Positions 60,101-64,000 of a DNA stretch of 64,000 bases are shown here, piece after piece (positions within the stretch are counted from its first letter, which is position 1; each line of letters opens with the position of its first letter). The DNA is from Botryotinia globosa (Eukaryota; Ascomycota; Leotiomycetes; Helotiales; Sclerotiniaceae). Both the position numbers and the translations under genes were made by a program. The DNA is taken from positions 631,501 through 695,500 of the forward strand of contig RCSZ01000008.1 in the NCBI GenBank assembly GCA_014898425.1, given 5' to 3'. The notes beneath the pieces are model-generated. The model searched no databases. It saw only the letters and a program-made list of their open reading frames with translations, and was not told the origin of the DNA.

Positions 60101-61525
60101 AAGTTGAAACTGTGCGTGAGGTTCAAAGACCTATTCATTATACCGCTTGGTCGTTCCCTGGGCTGGAAAAGGACATTGTAACCTTTGTCAGAACTGGCCG
60201 AATTCCAGCAGGCTCCTCAGTAAGTTCGAAAAGCTCGCCGATTTCCTTTTCTCTGTTGTCTACTTCTGTTCCTTGACGTCAAATTCCCGCTTTTTTATTC
60301 CATTCAATCGACCCATTTTCATACGTCACTGGTTTATTGCCTCCTGATTCTCTCTCCCTAAAACTTTTCTTGATAATTAATACTGACTAACGGAACCTAC
60401 AGTGTTGTGAACATGCCTTTGTAGCTTTGAGAAGAACTGAAATTGGTAGAAAGTTTGGAATCAACGCTGAAGCTCTCAATTCTCGACTATTTGTGTCTAA
60501 AGAATTCATGCGTTCTGTTAAAGTGATTCAACCACATGACAACTTTCTGGTAAGTTATCTCTGTGTCTGTAACAGTCTGCTTGGAGAATATTTCCTTCCT
60601 AATTCGTTTTGAACCTTGGGGCGACTTTGAGGGTTTCAACGAATATGAGAGACTACGACTCTTCCAAGATTCAATTGGGTTCAAAAAATGTCTTAAATTT
60701 ACGCTTTTGCTAACATTTGTTGTTTAGCGTCAAGTGAGCTGGGTCCTGTGGAGTCCTATCACCGAAACCGCGTTAGTCCTGATACCCGAAGAAACGGAGC
60801 TCCTTATTCCAATTCTTCGTGACTGCCTAGCTCCTGCATGTTTTCTCTTGACATATGCAGCTCCTACGACCCGCAAGATGCTTTTTAATTTCAATGATCT
60901 CCAATACTATGCTATACCCGCACTTTCAAAGGACTGGGTTGCGCCGATATGGTTGTTAGTACAGTTAGGTATTTTTTCGGGAGCTCTTTACTTTGAATAC
61001 TCCCAATATGAGTATCTCCGTGGATTCTTGGGATTTGAAATAGAGAAGACTATGGAAGAGTTACAAGAAGACTTCTTGGAAGAAGATGGCCATGTTATCG
61101 ATGGAAAAGCCACGGAAAATGGCAATGGAAAAGATCAGACCTCCACCGGCTTTACGTCTAGACCTCTGACATTTCTGCAAGAATGGTTGAGCGTTAGACG
61201 AAAGGGACAAGACTTTTCCCATACTCCTATGGGATATGTTTGTCAAGGCAAGGTTCTTACCGAAACCCATCCTTTTTTCAGCAAAAACGAACTGGACGTC
61301 ACTGCAAAGCTCACCCAGCCCAATCGTAGAGGGATATCCAGTTCAAAGGGAGCTTTAGCGAGCACTACTTATGACGATGACCTTAATGATGACTGGGCAG
61401 ACATGAATGCAGATGAGAATGGAGTAGCAGTGGGCGATGACAGTGATTCTGAGGACGATGACCAGTATGAGGATGAGAATATTAGTAGTGGGAGTGTGTT
61501 TACCAATTCGGAGGGTGAATTTTAA
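51156..61525 (+). CDS. Giant DUF6606-DUF3638-DUF3645 protein (predicted P-loop/SF2-like ATPase), 3183 aa
   Basis: Ten exons join in frame: 51156-51484, 51550-53119, 53196-53354, 53426-53523, 53594-55015, 55068-57070, 57144-59525, 59576-60219, 60403-60549, 60728-61525. The N-terminus (SLVNHVVLPPRLPGRDD) starts the DUF6606-type region. DUF3638 spans roughly 2020-2240. It has a Walker A at about 2058-2064 (MGQGKTSIIVPMVACKLA), an Asp-rich DESD at 2185-2188 (VMDESDQIL) at motif-II distance, and PKPLLVPTAQLLQARLG between them. DUF3645 is near 2350-2385 (VPFHGKGVPSDQAEWGHPDV). Then come YLDEAHCRGIDLKMP (2633) and TVQAAMRLRQLATTQSVIFF (2664-2683), like motifs V and VI of SF2 motors. An acidic tail ends EFSGN-free in GSVFTNSEGEF. 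Databases carry electronic 'ubiquitinyl hydrolase' labels for this family. I see no Cys-His protease signature. No membrane part. Confidence 0.85.
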
Positions 61526-61836
61526 AATGTCAAGTACTTCAAGGGTTGCTTTTGATCGGAATGGTGAGTGAGTTTGGAATTTTGTATGTATTAGTATTAT
61601 ACACCGTTGCTATTGTATGATGAAAATAGAAATAGTGCTTTTATGCTGTGCATATGATTGAATGTACTTGACGTGTGCCAAATGCTGCAAAGATTCTTCA
61701 CAATGTTGCTCCCTCCATTTGAAGCTTCCTTAAAATTTTAGGATGATTTTGCATGGGAAAGCAAAAACCACAAATAATAGCAGATTAATTTTTCCCGCTC
61801 TATGCCGTCCTCATTCATTACACACATGTCACCTTC
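61526..61836. other. Convergent intergenic gap
   Basis: About 310 bases between the end of the giant gene and the stop of the next minus-strand gene. It is AT-rich with AATAAT/AAAATAG words fitting polyadenylation sites on both sides. No gene. Confidence 0.5.
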
Positions 61837-62728
61837 TCACATGATATCACAACTGCCCTGATCTTTCGCCAGAAACTCCCCCAAACTGCTGAACATCCAA
61901 TTTCTTTCCTCCCACCCAAACACCCCCACCTTCTTCCAATCAATCTGCTCTGCAAAACTTTCTTTCTCCTCTTCAACATTTCCGCCCTTTCTATCATCAC
62001 GACCTTCATGATACCTTTCCTTCGCCGACACCCACGTAAGCCAAACACTCCAGACCCTACATTTTCGACCCTCATACCACATTTCTGAAGAGGATACTGG
62101 GGATGAAGAAGGCATAATAATTTCACCTTGTCGCATCCCACTTACTTTGCCCTCCCGCTCAAGTCGAATTGAATTTACATCAAATAATGTCTTCAATTTC
62201 TGAATCTTTGTTTCCCCACCATCTTCAATCCCGTCGACATTAGCACTAGCTGTATTATCGGGCTCACAACCCAACGGTACGTAGATCAGAAGTTGCTGCA
62301 CAGGATATCCAGCAGGATCGTAGACTTCCTTCTCAGACGTCTGAGTAATTTTTGGCGCGATGGGGAAGTAGGGGAGGTGAGGTTCTAGGATCTTAGTGAG
62401 GGTTGCTAGGGTGTAGGAATCTGGGTTTGTTAATATTATGATCGTTTGAGTATTTTATTCTTCCACCACAGAGTTCTTGTCTCAAAAATTGAAGCAGAAG
62501 ATGATATAGAATAGGACCATTGTAGGAGACTTAAGAAGAGGATTACTTACGGATGACGATCATTCCACTTTCTACGGGATCATGCGTGAGGCCTACAGAA
62601 TCAGCTTCTGATAATTCGGAATAGGTATCGGAATCGGGTGGAGTGTTGGAGAGGGTTTTGACAAGTTGATTGAAGTGTTCAAAAGCGTCTTTGGCGGACA
62701 GATCTATCTCGAGGAGGTAGGTTGGCAT
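61837..62728 (-). CDS. Unknown protein, 253 aa
   Basis: Two exons on the minus strand (62728-62551, 62420-61837) join C|AT across a 130-bp intron with a GTAAGT donor and an AG acceptor after CAAACCC. The start MPTYLLEIDLSAKDAFEHFN is followed by an amphipathic helix (HFNQLVKTLSNTPPD). After the intron come SYTLATLTKILEPHLPYFPI and VQQLLIYVPLGCEPDN. The last third is Trp-rich with charged linkers (SVWLTWVSAKERYHEG, then FGWEERNWMFSSLGEF). The frame runs through the intron-free Ser/Glu-rich middle without a stop. I recognise no family. Predicted soluble, mixed alpha/beta. The start has no other in-frame Met nearby. Confidence 0.65.
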
Positions 62729-63427
62729 GCTGGGTGGTGGACGGCGCAGCTGTGGGGAGTGGTGAGAACTGGATAAAATGCAAAAGGAGAGATTGTTCGC
62801 TTTCTTTCTTGCGCTTTGAGATCAATAGTTTGTTTGTGAGAATTTTATTATGGGGTTTCGATTCAGAGGGAGATTCTTTTGTATCGATACCGTGGTGAGT
62901 TCTGGGTGTTGTAGGGAGGCGAGTGAAATGAGGTTGGTGCTTATGGAGTGGGGGATTGGGATGAAGGATTATGTACAGTCAGTCAGCAGGACGCGACTGT
63001 CAGGATTTATGAAGGGACAGATAAATTATTGTTCTTTGACGGGGGTTTGAATGTAAAACTTCAGTGAATAAAGATCCTGAAGGGAGTGCGTTCATTTCTT
63101 GGTGGGGCATGGTGTTTGCAGGTGCAGTATCGCCAATCAAACGCTAAAATTTCGTAAGGGGTACTGTTTCCACCGTGAAGAAATTTTGTATGATGAATGA
63201 TTGAATATGCCTATTATTTTAACCCAAAACAAATGAAGCTGTGCGAATAGGGAGTTACGTCCCATCCAGTAGGCCCAATTAATTCTTTTACCCGAATCCA
63301 TGAACATTAACCCTTGCTTTTCCTTTCCTAACTTTGTAGTATATCCTATGTCTAGCCTTTGCAAACCTCGTCCATGTTCCATTAAGTATGAATTTTCATC
63401 TACATTCCAGACATTCAACGCCGCCAT
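62729..63427. other. Spacer between two minus-strand genes
   Basis: No gene is supported. Immediately past the next gene's TAG stop there is an in-frame open stretch (63427 down to 63137, 96 codons starting ATGGCGGCG). It is treated as a curiosity rather than a gene. Confidence 0.45.
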
Positions 63428-63985
63428 CTACCCAGCATAATATGTACCTCTCTCACCCCAAGCTTTATCATCTCCCCTCTCCATACTAGCCTTATGTATC
63501 TCATAGTCCTCTTCATCTCCACCTCTATCTCCAGAAAATATCCTTCTTCCCCTAACGCTCTCGAAGTCTTCTCGCACGTCCCATTCAGTGGTACGTCTGA
63601 TAATCATCTTATCGCTACCAACCGTACTCCTCTCCGCCGCATCGTCTGGTGTCGAGCGTCTAATATGCGCAAAGGTCATCGCTCCGTCAGGTCTCAATGT
63701 TCCAAGCTCCTCGCCTTCGTGGCTCAGCTTCCCATTCGCATTTGCATTATTGGATCGAATGTTAAACATAGGTGACGATCTCTTGAGATTAGAATTTGGA
63801 GATGTGGTAGTAGGAGTCGAGATTTCGTCATCTTCATCGTAATCTTGAAACGTTGATATAGTGCGAAGCTCTTGCGGTGGCCTGGAAGAATTCTTCTTGG
63901 AGGCTTTCCAACCAGATTGAGAAGAGATGAAGGTGCTTAATTTTGAATTGGAGGGGGATTGCTTGTTGCTGTAGGATGAATCCAT
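63428..63985 (-). CDS. Unknown Ser/Arg-rich protein, 185 aa (may be incomplete at the window edge)
   Basis: A single exon read from ATG at 63985, 15 bases from the window edge, so an upstream exon cannot be excluded. The protein is hydrophilic and largely disordered. It has KKNSSRPPQELRTISTFQDY, an acidic YDEDDEIS, an Asn/Ala-rich stretch, then a conserved-looking block (LRPDGAMTFAHIRRSTPDD, RTTEWDVREDFESVRGRR) and a C-terminal YEIHKASMERGDDKAWGERG ending TYYAG. IRRTTEWDVREDFE could be a short linear motif used for binding a partner. No signal peptide, membrane helix or catalytic pattern. I do not recognise a family. Codon use looks normal for the window. Confidence 0.6.
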   Translation of the reverse strand: MDSSYSNKQSPSNSKLSTFISSQSGWKASKKNSSRPPQELRTISTFQDYDEDDEISTPTTTSPNSNLKRSSPMFNIRSNNANANGKLSHEGEELGTLRPDGAMTFAHIRRSTPDDAAERSTVGSDKMIIRRTTEWDVREDFESVRGRRIFSGDRGGDEEDYEIHKASMERGDDKAWGERGTYYAG

Positions 63986-64000
63986 TGGATTGACAGATGC

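Overview
The window is nuclear DNA of a filamentous ascomycete. Genes are spaced 0.3-4 kb apart, introns are short (about 45-160 bp) with GTAWGT-type donors and CTAAY branch sites, and the recognisable proteins are typical of Pezizomycotina. The mix of genes, the 8-9 small introns in the larger genes and the AT-rich non-coding islands suggest a leotiomycete of the Sclerotiniaceae type (Botrytis or Sclerotinia relatives). That placement is inference from protein style, not from a search. There are no rRNA genes, CRISPR arrays, operons or intact mobile elements.

Layout. 1-5 kb: the 5' part of an unknown minus-strand gene cut by the window edge, a dolichol-phosphate mannosyltransferase (DPM1), and a secreted GMC oxidoreductase gene broken by two nonsense codons and an 11-bp duplication. 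6-12 kb: a TPR/SET/MYND-type methyltransferase-like gene, a decayed F-box-like gene and a hotdog-fold thioesterase. 12-20 kb: an AT-rich island, a repeat-bearing leader, a 653-aa coiled-coil protein and a Dap1-type haem-binding protein. 20-26 kb: two neighbouring minus-strand genes of the F-box-like '(L)PxEIR' class and a Ser/Thr-rich secreted protein. 26-37 kb: retromer subunit VPS35, a transferrin-receptor-like M28 peptidase, a (CTTTT)42 microsatellite and a conserved disordered protein. 36.6-41.8 kb: gene-poor DNA with a probable pogo/Fot-type MITE and a decayed gene with a triplicated 27-bp start. 41.8-49 kb: a nine-exon PhoD-like metallophosphatase, then a divergent pair made of TMA17/ADC17 (proteasome assembly chaperone) and the mitochondrial rhomboid protease PCP1. 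51-61.5 kb: one ten-exon gene for a 3183-aa DUF6606/DUF3638/DUF3645 protein, the most striking item here. 61.8-64 kb: two unrecognised minus-strand genes.

How the genes relate. As usual in fungi they are not arranged in pathways. Several serve membrane and protein quality control (DPM1 in ER glycosylation, VPS35 and the Tre1-like M28 protein in endosomal sorting, Dap1 in sterol/P450 function, TMA17 in proteasome assembly, PCP1 in mitochondrial processing), but nothing in the sequence shows a shared control. All exon joins below were worked out by reading frame and splice signals; none has transcript support here.
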